Shown: positions 22,735 to 34,052, numbered from the stretch's first letter. The stretch is 64,000 bases of DNA from Paragyromitra xinjiangensis (GCA_038503065.1 JBCAMK010000006.1:2108001-2172000), one strand, 5' to 3'. The notes: generated by a model not told the origin, from the sequence alone. Numbers and translations are program-made.

Positions 22735-23936
22735 CCTACCTATCGGCTCTATTCCATTCGGCCGCCATGGCTCACCCACCACACCACCATCCCCTCAACT
22801 TTGCAACTTTCATCGTGCAATCGGACGGGTCTTGCAGATGAGTGAAGCTGGTGTAGTTCTCAAACATTTCATGAATGGGAGATGAAATAGCTGCTCGCGG
22901 GTCTTCCCTGAATGGACCTAACATTGCGTGGACTATTTTGGAAATTTCTTTACCCGCTGGGACTGAGTAACCTATCATTAGCAGACCCCTTCGATCATTC
23001 TGGAAGCTCATTTGAAGCATAATTTAACTATTTTTACAAGATTTGTACAGGGCCTAAGACCTAGGACCTTGTCCTACAACTCAAACGCGATACCCATTAA
23101 ACCCGAACGATTACGAGCGATGATCATAGGCTTCATGGTCTCTAGAAGTGGTAGGTGATCATTGGCTACACTTCGAAGTACTTTATTCCATGCTAGCTAT
23201 ATCACTAACGATAGCGTCGTTAACTAGGCATCACGACCAAGAACATTTTGCATAGCCTGCTTGTTGGTATTGTGGTTTATACCGAACCTCGCAGCAAATA
23301 TCCAGAATTACGCATGTATGAAGACTCTATTGGAACTCAGCAGAGAACAAAAGCTAACCAGCCCGCCACCAGCTCTCGACGCCCTGGCTGGTATCGCGTG
23401 ACCCTCCCCCACTGAATAATGCAATGAAACGGGTTACCTGTTACGGGAAGCCGCAGGAAGTCATGCGCCAGTTACTGATACTCAACACCCTATCGCGCTT
23501 AGTGCACCCTGGTCAATGATACCCTCTAAAAAACATGCACTCCCTATCAATACCTCATATATTTGATCACAATCTCTTAATAGGGATACTGTAAAACTTA
23601 GGTATTATGCCACCAGGCGTATATCCTCTGTATTACTCAATTGTAATGATGAAGAGCACTGGTGAAGGGCACGTACCTATCCTCATATAAATTTCCGCCC
23701 TCATCCCTGGAAGACCGCGTCATTTATAACTAGAGGCTGGTCACTTGCATTACCAAGCTGATGAATGAGATGGCACTTGAAGCCACATATCCCAGTTTCA
23801 GCAGCAGTTACAGCGGTCGGAACTGACACATCGCATATCGCTTTTCTACGCACCCCACTGACAGCATATGTTTGCTTTTACGAAAGTGTTGAACGAACAG
23901 ACTCTCACGCAGTTCATAGACAGAAATAAAATCCTC

Positions 23937-24317
23937 TCACCTGCCTCCAATGCTGAGATTCAGACAAGCATTTGCGAATAGAGAGTTAATAAAGCGCCCT
24001 GCAGGGCCAGGCAACGAACAGACCCTCTTGATGCGCTTCACACGGCTGTGGCAATTGCGAAGGTATTCCAACACGCCTATCATATCCCTATAGACATGGA
24101 GTTTAGTCGCCCGTGGCCCACTGCGATTTTTACGCTTTATAAGGGACTGGTGGTTCGTCGTCTTAAAGCGACTTGCCTTAAGTCGAATTGGCGCCAGAAC
24201 CAGACGGGCTATCTGCTGTATGGTGTCTAGTCTGAACTTTCGCCCCGGGCGGACTACGGGACGCAGCTGAAGAGCTGTGGGAACCAGTGCCCGAAGAATT
24301 GGATATTGATTGCTCAC
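23937..24317 (-). pseudogene. Gene relic A upstream of the first SRA gene
   Basis: A minus-strand frame of about 126 codons with only a GTG at its start. Within it 24101-24066 encodes LHVYRDMIGVLE. A second, diverged copy of these 36 bases lies at 26874-26839 and encodes LHVYRDLIGALE. Of the five base differences three are synonymous, which suggests both once encoded protein. The parent gene is not recognised. Confidence 0.4.
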
Positions 24318-24828
24318 AACACAATGCTTAGTTGCTTTTCAACAGCCTTCCGGACAGTCCATGACATCTTGTTACACAGTATCACAATTTCACCCTGTGG
24401 GTTACACAAGGAGTCACCGCACAGCCAAGACCGGAGAATATGACATTACGGTGGCAAAATCTTGTTTTGGCACCTGTATGCAGGGATCTACATTTTTGAA
24501 GTTCATGCAGTTACAGCCATGCTAATGATAGCATTAATAGCTCTGTCGGTAGGCGCTTTGGCCCTATCATTATTCTCTGATCTTCCATCTGCTTCTTGTG
24601 ATAGCCTACACTATCTTAATGGAGAATATGTGTAGGCAATAATCGCCGATCTCCAGACAGTCTCTTACCGCATTACGCAAGCATTCTCTTGTACTGCAGG
24701 TTTATAACAAATGCAGGTAGGTAATGTGACCACCGCCAACATCGATACGAGGATCAGGTGGTTCAATCATTTCCAAACGGGGTACGTCGTGAGTCATGAA
24801 TCGTGCTGCATAAAGGCACCAAAATCAA

Positions 24829-24836
24829 TATAAATA
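24829..24836 (+). promoter_or_regulatory. TATA-box candidate for the first SRA gene
   Basis: TATAAATA lies 106 bases before the ATG at 24942, at a normal distance for a fungal promoter with a short leader. Confidence 0.5.
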
Positions 24837-24941
24837 CGGGTGCTCTCTCCCAGCTCTGACATTTCCTGTCCCTCGATCACCCTTCTCCTTATACTTACCA
24901 AGATACCTGCCCACCCCGCCCCACACCCCACGCCCCACGCC

Positions 24942-25772
24942 ATGGCCCTAGAGCGAAAAACAGCAGACCTTGTAAACTCGCTAAGTACGAAGTCTCCAAA
25001 TCACCGTTCGATCAAGCGGCAGCTGGAAACAATCTCGTGGCTCCCATCAGAAGAGAGCTCCAGATCCCAAATTGAGGATGTCAGTCTCATCCCGATCTTG
25101 GAAGACCTATCAAGCGACGAGTCACAATTCCCAAGCGATATCCAATTAGAAGCAAGACGTTTGCTTGCCCGTTGGGCTCGTGGTGTTTATGGCCCCCCTT
25201 TCTGCACCAAGGCTAAACGGACTACCGCCCCTGGCGACCACGGATTCGTTTCTGGCGATTGTTGGCCCAGCCGTAAAACAATGTTCTATGAAGGTTGCCA
25301 CGGTACCATGCAATCTGGTATTCACGGCGATAAGAACTATGGCGCCTATAGCATAGTTGCCAACGGGGTTTACGATAACCGGGACAAAGGGGACACGATT
25401 TGGTACGCAGGCACCAACCCTAAACAGCCTGGCGAAGCAACCCTCTACACTGAACGACTAATCAGAAGCTTCAACACGGCGAACCCGGTGCGTGTCATTC
25501 GTGGAGCAAAGGGTACAGGACTTACCTTTGAGCCGTTGGCGCCTGCGAAGGGGTTTAGATATGATGGCCTTTATCGGGTTGAGGAATACGGACCACCCGC
25601 GCCTGTCAACGGAGTTCAAGCACCTGAAGGGACTTACGAGTTTCTGCTTGTTCGTCTCCCAGATCAGCCACCGATTCAATACAAAGACGGGGATAAGAGA
25701 CCAGATAACGAATCACTCGCGCAATGGCATAACCATAGGCTCTACGAGAGGAAGAGGTCTGGTCGCTTTTAA
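24942..25772 (+). CDS. Stand-alone SRA/YDG-domain protein, paralog 1
   Basis: Single exon, 276 residues. I chose the ATG at 24942 (GCCATGG), not upstream near-cognate codons, because it aligns with the start of the paralog at 28077. Residues about 1-85 form a helical N-terminal part shared by both paralogs (LARWARGVYGPP). The SRA domain spans about 95-230: SGIHGDKNYGAYSIVANGVYD, WYAGT, NPVRVIRGAKG and the namesake GFRYDGLYRV (PF02182). In UHRF1 and plant SUVH proteins this fold flips out and reads 5-methylcytosine. No HNH, RING or SET domain is attached. Binding of modified DNA in the nucleus is expected from the family but not proven; the UHRF1 NKR finger has no clear counterpart. Confidence 0.9.
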   Translation: MALERKTADLVNSLSTKSPNHRSIKRQLETISWLPSEESSRSQIEDVSLIPILEDLSSDESQFPSDIQLEARRLLARWARGVYGPPFCTKAKRTTAPGDHGFVSGDCWPSRKTMFYEGCHGTMQSGIHGDKNYGAYSIVANGVYDNRDKGDTIWYAGTNPKQPGEATLYTERLIRSFNTANPVRVIRGAKGTGLTFEPLAPAKGFRYDGLYRVEEYGPPAPVNGVQAPEGTYEFLLVRLPDQPPIQYKDGDKRPDNESLAQWHNHRLYERKRSGRF

Positions 25773-28076
25773 AGTGCCAGTGTGTTGGTTAAAGGTTGCG
25801 GTCAGACTACTCTACAGAGACTCTAAAGTCGCTGACTATGCTTTCTAGCCCGGCAACGCGACAGGATTCGAGAAGCTGGGAACATGTCAGTATCTCGTTG
25901 AAGGATATCGTTTCATACCTCTTTTGTTTATTTTATTTATGAGTTAGCAAGAAATTCTGGGGAACGAGTTGAACTGCTCTTTGATACCTTTAGTAGTTGG
26001 ACGTTGGATGTTTCTCCTACGATTTATTTTTTCCTATTTGTCTCTGGAAACAACAGGGATTTGGTAGCCTGCGCGGTGAACAAATGTAAACAATCACCAC
26101 GAGTGTAGTTGATCCACAGCGACCCCATATGAGCTATTCCCTACAGAAAAGATCGGCTTGTTGTGAGACCTATCCAAGATCCTGACTTGATAGATTTGAA
26201 CGCCGATCACCTGGATGACTTATCGTCCTCTAACACATCTCTTCAAGCTGGGAAGATATCGGCCAAGGCCCTTTTCCCTTCGCCCTTGACCTTGAATGTG
26301 ATTTGCCAAGAACTTCGATATCATGATGCAAAAGTTTGTCTTCCATAGAGAGCACCCCTCGCTGAAGTGCACAAACTTGTCCAATGTCTAACCTCAGAGA
26401 CATCCTCTTTCGAATAAAAAATTAGTATCCTAACTTACAGCTCGGATATAGACCAGTTCTCTGGGGTCCTTCTCCACTGGGAGGGAATAACACCGATATG
26501 GAGCAAAATATTACCCATAAATAAGTCCCACGAGAGTAGAAATACTCTCCAGCTAGCGTAAATGATTAGGAGTTTTGTAAGCGTGATTTCATTGTATACC
26601 GGTAGTTGTAGCCAGGCACCCCGTCTCTCAGCCTGCCAAAATCTACCACAGATCTGACATTCTGTAGAAGGATCCAGTGTACGCAGCAGCCCGGGGGGGA
26701 CTGCAGTCATCCAGCGAGGTGTCAAGACCAGGCGGGCTTCTGGAAGCAGCCTATCTAGGGTTAAAGTCCTGAGGACTATAGGTGGCGAGAGCCCTGCGGG
26801 GTTCAGCTATAATGGAGTTATTGAAACGCTCTACAGGGCTCCAACGCGCCTATCAGATCCCTATAGACGTGAAGATTAGTTCATGAGTCCAGTGGACACC
26901 TAGAGAGGACTATCTACTATTCTCCCGCATCAAATAGGATCTCTGATGATATTGAAAGCCGGTTCACTCAACGCTATTCCCTGTATAGCAGTACCGCAAG
27001 CAGCATCTTTCAACTGACGAAAAGGATAACGTAAGAACTCCCGTAGTCAGGATTTATAGTCCCCTAGAGTCCCTTGGATGGACTGCCCTACTGCGTACGC
27101 TGGAAGGATCGTATAACAGATATAGTTGAGACTTCAAAAGACTAGAATCTTCGCGGCGAAACCAAGATATTCTTATGTCCCCTCACTGTCGCATTCCCCG
27201 TCAAATAACAGATACCAGCGCTTTGTGCCAGGCCTTGCCACAGTCGCCTTTGATCAATCTAGCCACGCCAGACGATACGACTTGATTCGTCGCATGATCA
27301 CGGGTTTCGGGTTATAGACGTGCTTGTTGCGGAGATGGTAGTGTAGGTCATCAAGGTGATATGCAATCCCGACCAGAGACCAATTTATCTGATGTCTGAA
27401 GGAGAAGGAAGAGAGGGTGAAGAGAGGGCTCTAGGGGCTGGGGGTTTGGTGACTTTATGTGAGATGGCTACTGCGCGTTGAAGTGCGCAGGTGAGATTGC
27501 ACGCATCGATGGTAAGGATCTACAGTGTGTCAGAAACGCATGTCATCCGGCGACCTTTATGTCTTTGACTCACCTATCACCTATCAACTCGCCTTGTCTC
27601 CCAGCTTCGTCTTGAGGATCCAGAATGGTGACTCAAGTATCGATGAGTCATGTGGCGCTCTTTCTGGGCAGTTCCAGGATTGGTGACACACATGCAGGAG
27701 ATATTAACTCTCGGCCCGCACCGTGGGAATGGCACCCGCTCTTCCCTGCGATGGAATACCTGTGCGCCAAGAGCGAGTGATATTCAGTGAGATTTCTGCA
27801 GTGCTCATAATTGATACACGAAGGGGATGTGCAGAATAGCGGGGAATCGTGGAGAGCCTTCGTGAGAGATAATTGAATAGTGGCGCCTCACGTCCATATC
27901 CTGATTCTTGCTGTCGCGTTACACTTAACATGACCTGTTAAGTCGCACAATATCATCTTCGCCCGGCGATCGACAAACCGACAGCCTGTGGAGCAAAACC
28001 GATAAGTAACACCCCACATCCCCTTCTACCCCTCCACCATCCAACACCAACGGAACCCGTCCACCAACCCTCCACC
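25773..28076. other. Spacer between the two SRA paralogs
   Basis: No complete gene. It holds a second copy of the LHVYRD relic at 26839-26874. Short frames at 26163-26348 (plus), 26435-26725 (minus), 27126-27317 (plus) and 27704-27931 (minus) are unrecognised and may be decayed pieces. The last 100 bases before 28077 are C- and CA-rich leader. Confidence 0.5.
26839..26874 (-). pseudogene. Gene relic B (LHVYRDLIGALE), diverged copy of relic A
   Basis: Thirty-one of 36 bases match 24066-24101. Downstream of it on the minus strand the similarity fades and stops appear, so this copy is clearly not functional. It lies about 1.2 kb before the second SRA gene, as relic A lies about 0.85 kb before the first. 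Confidence 0.45.
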
Positions 28077-28892
28077 ATGGCTCTCCAAGAGAGAATCAAC
28101 CGCCTTGATGAGATCCTCTACGGCAACTCCCCCGACCCAATCCTCATTAACCGCCAGCTGAAACTAATCACCTGGCTCCCCATCTACGAGAGCTCCAAGC
28201 CCCAAATCGACAAGACCCCTCTCCCCCAAACCCTCCTCCACCTATCCCTCAGCCCCACCATTCCACCCTCCGTCCAACTCGAAGCCTACCGCATCCTCGC
28301 CCGCTGGGACCGCGGCGTCTTCGGTCCTCCAGTCTGTACCACCCGCCACCGTCCCACCGCTCCAGGCCGCTACGGGTTCGTTTCCGGCGACTGCTGGCCC
28401 AGTCGCGAAGCCATGTTCAACGAAGGATGCCACGGGGCACTCCAATCTGGCATCCACGGCGATGAGGAGTACGGCGCGTATAGCATCGTTGCGAATGGCG
28501 TCTACGATAACCGAGATACGGGCGAATCAATCTGGTATGCTGGGACCAACCCAAAGAATCCCAGTGAGGCTAGCGTCTACACGCAGCGACTCATCACCAG
28601 CCATAAGACCGGGAATCCAGTTCGGGTGTTTCGTGGGGCGAACAGTACGATGGTTGCGGAAGAGGAGAGGTTGGCTCCAGCGAGGGGGTTTAGGTATGAT
28701 GGGCTGTATGTGGTCACTCAGTGTCAAGCCCCTGTTAGGCCGGGTTTGCCAGCCCCGCCCGAGGGGACCTTTGAGTTCTTGTTGGAGAGGATGCCGGGAC
28801 AGCCGGGGATTCAGAGTTCTGGCGTGGATGCGAAGCCGGATGATGAGACGCTGCTTATGTGGCATCAGAATAAGCTGTATGGGCCGAACTGA
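28077..28892 (+). CDS. Stand-alone SRA/YDG-domain protein, paralog 2
   Basis: Single exon, 271 residues, ATG in the context CCACCATGG. It aligns end to end with the protein at 24942: same N-terminal helical part (ITWLPIYESSKPQI), same SRA core (QSGIHGDEEYGAYSIVANGV, WYAGTNPKNP, NPVRVFRGAN, GFRYDGLYVV), and a C-terminal tail ending LMWHQNKLYGPN that is shorter than paralog 1. It differs most in the loop after the first strand pair and in the tail. GC content is clearly higher in the first half (C at most third positions) than in paralog 1. Same-strand placement 2.3 kb away points to tandem duplication. Role: modified-cytosine reader by family; partner unknown. Confidence 0.9.
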   Translation: MALQERINRLDEILYGNSPDPILINRQLKLITWLPIYESSKPQIDKTPLPQTLLHLSLSPTIPPSVQLEAYRILARWDRGVFGPPVCTTRHRPTAPGRYGFVSGDCWPSREAMFNEGCHGALQSGIHGDEEYGAYSIVANGVYDNRDTGESIWYAGTNPKNPSEASVYTQRLITSHKTGNPVRVFRGANSTMVAEEERLAPARGFRYDGLYVVTQCQAPVRPGLPAPPEGTFEFLLERMPGQPGIQSSGVDAKPDDETLLMWHQNKLYGPN

Positions 28893-30183
28893 GGTGGGTA
28901 CTATCGAGGTGGTGGATAGTAGGTTGGTTGGGGTTAATGGTTTTCTTCTATCAGTTACGTTGCTGTCAGGGTTTTCGTATTCATGTTAATTTATGTGTTG
29001 TAATTTAACGCGGAAGATACCATCCGGTCCGTCAATGATTATTTCGCCCGTATACTGGGTTCGTTGCTTATCGTAGCAGCACCCACATACTAAATTATAT
29101 GATTCGAGTGAACCATTACCCGTCATTATATCCCGTATCAACTCCAGTAATACTCAACTTGACTAAAAGCAACTAGAACTACATGTATTACTGTCGAGTA
29201 CTTTGAGGGAGTTGTTTGTTTCCAGAAGCATGATGCGAGGACCCGACCCTTTTCGCGGGGGTGGGGACTGGACAGTGAAGGGCGTATCGAATGATATATA
29301 TCTTCTTTACCTGTATGATGCCAGCACCGATTAAGGTGTACCGTTTTTTTGCTTGGTTATTTTAGTCGTCAACGGTGCCCTTTCCGCAGAATATGACCTG
29401 AAAGGTATGTATGAGAGGTCTTCATAGGGCAACTTGGGGCGCCGAGTCACGTGGGTTATTCAGATTAGTCATCAGACCTCTCCTGCCTGCGCTACAGCTG
29501 TTACAACAAAAACATAACGTGTAATCACCTACTCAATCAGGCGAACGCAGCCATCGCAACAGTATCGTCATCCAAGGTGATCTGAAGATTACTGAACGAA
29601 GGGTAAGCGTCAGAAGTTGGAGATATTGTGTTATTTAGCTTTTTATGAGTCTCCTCATTTTTAGTTTTATGGTTGAATTATTATTTTGTAGAAAGAATTA
29701 TTGAATTGGGGTAAAACTTAGGTCAGTAACGTCCCAAATCCATTACAGACCATGAGATAAGTACACCTTAATTGCTGCTTGCCCTACCTCATCAATGGAG
29801 TGGGGTGAAGGCAGTCCACCCCAACCTGACCCGCCCCACGACCATTGCTTAGTGAAAGCTTCCAACTTAGTATTAACACTGACTCATCAAAGGACAACAG
29901 GATTGTTGTGTTCGGTCCTGATGTTTTTGGTATAGACGGAAGAACGCTCGATCTTATTTATCGTGATCATACAGATCCGCACCGTGTGTCCGACCAACTC
30001 CTCAGGTGGGATTTCCGTTAGTAGGTACTGGCAAATATGAGAGGTGCAAGAGAACCGATTTTCGAACACGGCTTCCCACCAGGAACAGACGAAATGACAG
30101 AGATTCGAGAAGGTCTGTTAGCGCAAGAAAGATTTGAGTTGGAGCTCTCAAATAAGCTGAGGTGATTAGGGCGAGCGCACACC

Positions 30184-30295
30184 GAGCTAGAGGCGTAGGG
30201 TAAATGACAACCGTTTCCAGCAACTACAAACCTTTCCGAAGGAAAAGGTAATATTCTGTCTTTAGTTGCTGGAACACAGAACGCTGGAGTACCGT
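30184..30295. repeat. Hairpin element, copy A
   Basis: Starts GAGCTAGAGGCGTAGGGT, shared with the copy at 30632. Inside, GTTTCCAGCAACTA (30213-30226) and TAGTTGCTGGAAC (30263-30275) form a 13-base inverted repeat around a loop of about 36 bases. Confidence 0.5.
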
Positions 30296-30631
30296 ATGTG
30301 TGGTGAACGGGGTCTAAAACCTGTACCGGCATGAAATGAGCAACCGGCCAATACGCTCACCAGCAGCAAAACGACTTGGATTCGGGGTGTCGCTCTACCT
30401 CTGAGCATCTATTCCAGAGCCTTAGAAGTCATACTGAGCAATATTTTCATAAAATAAAATAGTCTAGAATTATGAGCTGCAGCAGTGATAGTTTTGGTAG
30501 GTAGGGCTGCGTTTTTTTCGTAACCCTGCGCACACCTGAGCACTAGTTTCACTCCTACTGAATAAAGGACTCTTTCTGTCTTGATCTCCCAACAAACGGT
30601 ATTTTTGGAGAAAAAAAAAACCCATGTCATA

Positions 30632-30735
30632 GAGCTAGAGGCGTAGGGTGAATGACAAGCGTTCCCAGTATTAGAAAACTTCTCCGAAGCTTCTGTCTTC
30701 TACGCTGGAATGCGGAACGTTTAGTACGCAGAGGT
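30632..30735. repeat. Hairpin element, diverged copy B
   Basis: Opens with the same GAGCTAGAGGCGTAGGGT as copy A, then GTTCCCAG... and ...CGCTGGAATGCGGAACG. About a dozen bases of the copy A loop are missing and the stem is weaker. Same orientation as copy A, about 450 bases away. Confidence 0.45.
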
Positions 30736-31194
30736 GCCTTGATGTTCTGGGCGCAAGGATTAGCCCAGAATGCTGCAAGTGAAGCTTAGCGAAACGATGA
30801 CAGCCTCAGTAAGCAAAAGGTAACGATCATGTTGACAAATACTCGGGTCAGGGTAGTGGAGATGGAACACCGGAGTTTTCCGTTCTGCGAGGTCACCATA
30901 CAAAAATTGTGAGACCTGTTCCATCTCCATATGCCTGACCCTAGTACTTATTTTCTGCCGTGTTTATGTCTCTTGATCTTCCATGTTGCCTCTACGAAAC
31001 CCCACGTTCGGTTATTTACTAGGATTGGAAAACTGGGGTTTCTTGGTCAGTTCATGGCAATCCAACCCAGAGAGCCAGAATACCCAAACCAGATTATCAG
31101 AAAAATTTCCCATGGACGTAACACTCAGCCGTTGCCGCCTCATCCAGAAACCAGGATCTGCCAAAAAGCTTGACTCTCATGCTAGCAGAGCCTC

Positions 31195-31202
31195 TGACGT
31201 CA
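31195..31202. promoter_or_regulatory. CRE-type palindrome before the AEC transporter gene
   Basis: TGACGTCA, the full ATF/CREB bZIP consensus, lies 89 bases before the ATG at 31291. A single 8-mer can occur by chance about once per window of this size, so the position in a promoter is the main reason to list it. Confidence 0.4.
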
Positions 31203-31290
31203 CCCTCCAACCAACACACGACACCACAAAACTCTCTGTTCCCCAGACATCAATTCCATTCATCCCTCTATCCCCTTATCCCCAGCAGCC

Positions 31291-32718
31291 ATGGCCTCAT
31301 CTCTGAAATACTCCTTCCTCGGTGCTCTCCAGGCTGCGTTATCCGTGTTACTAACGCTCCTCTACGGTATCATAGCGGCAAAGTCAGGGCTGATCCACGA
31401 TGAGTCTATCAACGATATCTCGCAGCTATGCGTAAAGATCTTCCTCCCAGCATTACTTCTAACAAACGTGGGGACCCATTTGAGTGTGGAATCGCTAAAA
31501 AACTACATCCCAGTCTTTAGTACGCTCCCATCCCACCCCTAACCCTAATACGACCATATATTAATATAGCTGAATTACAGTCTGGGCGTTTATATACGCG
31601 TTCGCATCTATGGGCATCGGTATGCTTGTTACAAAACTGTTTAAACTCCCGGCATGGACGACTCCCGCGATGGCGTTCAATAATACTACATCTCTTCCGC
31701 TCCTCCTCGTCACTTCTCTTGCTACAACGGGGATTCTGAAGCCCCTTATTGGCACAGACGCAGATGACGCGGTTGACCGCGCAAAGAGCTTCTTTTTGAT
31801 TAACTCCATGGTGTCGAATACCTTGACGTTCGCATTAGGACCGAGGTTGATGGATGGGGATAAGAAGGAAGACGAGGAGGAGGATAGACACGATGACAAC
31901 GAAGAGGGAGAGCCAGATGAGAGTACCTCGCTTCTACCACGTCCGGTTGCTGCGGAAGGGGCCAAGGCGCAGAGTAAGCTCAGGTCTGCGTTCCATTGGT
32001 TGCCTCCACGGGTCCAGTCGTGTCTGGCTGCTACTGCGTCAAAGATAAACCCGCCGTTGCAGGGGGCGATTCTTGCTGTGGTTATTGGGCTAGTTCCGTT
32101 TTTGCATAAGGCTTTTTTTGCGAAGATGGAGGAAGGGGGGTGGCTGCATGCGTGGCTGACGACAAGTATTAAGAATGTTGGGGAGCTGTTTACGGCGTTG
32201 CAGATGTTTGTAGTTGGTGGGGAGCTGTATAAAGGTTTAGACGGGGAGGAGGAGGTGGGGAGGATACCAAAAGTGGGTTTAGGTTTGGTGTTTGCTGTTA
32301 GGTTCTTGGTTTGGCCTGCGTATGTTTCCCTTGTGGTGGTGGTGGTGGTGGTGGTGGTGGCTAATGGTTGGTAGGGTTTCGATTCCGTCGGTTTATTTTC
32401 TTGCGAAGAATACTACGTGGCTGGGAGATGATCCGATGGTGTGGTTTACTATGATGTTAATGCCGGTTGGGCCCCCGGCGATGATGCTGAGTGCGCTTAT
32501 GGAGCTCAAGGGAGCGCCGGAGCCAGATAAGATGGCTGTTGCTAGGGTGTTGACCGTGAGTTTAATCTTTCGATTTCTTGTCCCAGTTACTGATACAGAG
32601 GGTAATGAACGTGATACTGATTTGATATCAATAGTACTTTTATGCAGTTACCCCGATCATTTGTTTCGCGGTTGTAGGCTCGTTGAAAGCTTGTGAGGCC
32701 GTGTTGGAGAAGAGGTAG
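31291..32718 (+). CDS. Auxin-efflux-carrier (AEC) family membrane transporter
   Basis: Four exons, 31291-31519, 31581-32319, 32375-32555 and 32635-32718, encode 410 residues. The N-terminal five-helix bundle includes LLTLLYGIIAAKSGLI, CVKIFLPALLLTNVG and MAFNNTTSLPLLLVTSL, typical of the AEC/PIN-like membrane transport family (PF03547). A hydrophilic acidic loop follows at about residues 165-205 (KKEDEEEDRHDD). The second bundle contains MLMPVGPPAMMLSAL, the other conserved AEC segment, and the last exon a final helix (YAVTPIICFAVVGS). Introns start GTACGC, GTATGT and GTGAGT. Fungal members are in the ER or plasma membrane and their substrates are mostly unknown; auxin transport should not be assumed. 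Confidence 0.9.
32334..32360 (+). repeat. (TGG)9 microsatellite inside the AEC gene intron 2
   Basis: Nine TGG units occupy most of the 55-base intron 32320-32374. If the intron were retained the frame would read a Val run and stop at 32372. Confidence 0.8.
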
Positions 32719-33060
32719 GTTATGTGCGGTGGATAAAGTCAAGACTTGAAATGGTTCAGTTTTGTTTCGTAGATATCTCCTGGGCGTTTATTTTACTGAG
32801 ATTTAACGAGGTTCTGAAGTACATGGAATACAGAACACGATTTTTGCTATAAATGTCTTCCAAGTTCTGAAAAGCCCCGCGCAGCTCAAGCATTGAGAGA
32901 ATCAAAGAAACCTAGTTTAGTTTCGTGAAACCCACGAGTGATAACTTGTGAATACATGACGTTGATCCTCTAACGGAGATATCCGGCGCCATGACATCAT
33001 GATATTACCAGATCTTTATTTCACAAAACGATAACCACAATCCCAATAAACACCATAAAC
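32719..33060. other. Short intergenic region and carrier-gene promoter
   Basis: 342 bases between two co-oriented genes. AT-rich, ending in an A/C-rich leader (AAACACCATAAAC) before the ATG. No other signal seen. Confidence 0.5.
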
Positions 33061-34052
33061 ATGTCAAACACCGACATTCTCCTCGTAATTCTCCCTATCC
33101 CAAAACTTCTCACCGGCATTCCACACATGCTAACCCATTTTCTCCCAGGCGGGCGCTATAGCCGCATTCACAGTCGACCTATTAATCTACCCCCTCGACA
33201 CACTCAAAACACGATTACAGGACGCATCACCAGGAACTACAGCAGCACGAAAACTCTTTTGGAAAGATGCAAAGATATATAAGGGACTATACCAAGGTGT
33301 TGGGATTGTAGTGATTGCCACCGCACCAGCCGGTTCGTTCCAGCCCTCCTCTCAACACTCACCCCCTCCCTACAATCCATCACTAACCAACACCCACAAA
33401 AGCGGGCGTCTTCTTCACAACCTACGAATTCCTCCTCTCCCACACCAACTCCGCCGTCATCTCCTCTTCAATCGCTGAGATCTGTTCCTGCGCAATCATA
33501 ACCCCCGCGGAGGTCATCAAGCAAAACGCACAGGTCCTTTCCAACACCACCAACCGTGGGATTACGGGTTCTTCGTCTTTACGGGCACTGCGACGGATCC
33601 CGAATGTTATGCATTTGTGGAGAGGGTATACTACGCTTGTTGGACGGAATTTGCCGTTTACGGCGATGCAGTTTCCGGTTTTTGAGGCGTTGAAGAGGAG
33701 GTTGGTGGGGAAGGATGAGACGGTGTTACGGACTGGGGTGGGGGCTGGGGTGAGTGCTGGGACGGCGGGGTGTGTTGCGGCGGTTATTACGACGCCGGTG
33801 GATGTGGTGAAGACGAGGGTTATGCTTGCTGCTGGGAGGGAGGAGGGAGGGGTGAAGAAGGGGAAGAGGGTGATGGAGGTGGTGAGGGATGTGGTGAGGG
33901 AGGAAGGGTGGAGGGGGTTGATGAGGGGGGGTGCGTTGAGAGGGGGGTGGACGGCAGTTGGGAGTGGGTTGTATCTTGGGAGTTATGAGGCGGCGAAGGT
34001 GTGGTTGAGGGAAGGAAGGGAGGAGAAGGAGAAGAGGAGGGTTGAGCTTTAG
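33061..34052 (+). CDS. Mitochondrial carrier, probably S-adenosylmethionine-carrier type
   Basis: Three exons, 33061-33084, 33149-33332 and 33403-34052, encode 285 residues. The first exon is only 24 bases (MSNTDILL) and joins AGAIAAFTVDLL. Three carrier repeats are visible with signatures PLDTLKTRLQ (residues about 24-33), PAEVIKQNAQ and PVDVVKTRVM, as in PF00153. The second signature with Glu and KQ, and the AGAIAAFTVDLLIYPLDTLKTRLQ-like start, resemble yeast Pet8 and human SAMC, which import S-adenosylmethionine into the mitochondrial matrix. Length is usual for that subfamily. Codon use shifts from C-ending to G-ending within exon 3. Substrate is inferred from similarity recalled, not measured. 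Confidence 0.88.

Larger units (their letters stand above)
21191..24941. other. Long intergenic stretch with relics
   Basis: Holds a hairpin repeat (22265-22319), a start-less coding-like frame (22387-22734), a gene relic (23937-24317) and the first SRA gene's promoter. A minus-strand frame at 22772-23020 is protein-like in composition but unrecognised. Otherwise stops are dense in all frames. Confidence 0.5.
28893..31290. other. Intergenic with a diverged hairpin pair
   Basis: No supported gene. Contains TACATGTA at 29180-29187 and two related hairpin elements at 30184-30295 and 30632-30735. Short frames at 29887-30069, 30018-30332 and 30931-31306 have no domain. Confidence 0.5.

Noticed and set aside
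24840..24941. Upstream in-frame extension of the first SRA protein
   Set aside because: The extension begins at GTG and is Pro/His-rich leader; the ATG at 24942 has a good context and aligns with the paralog start.
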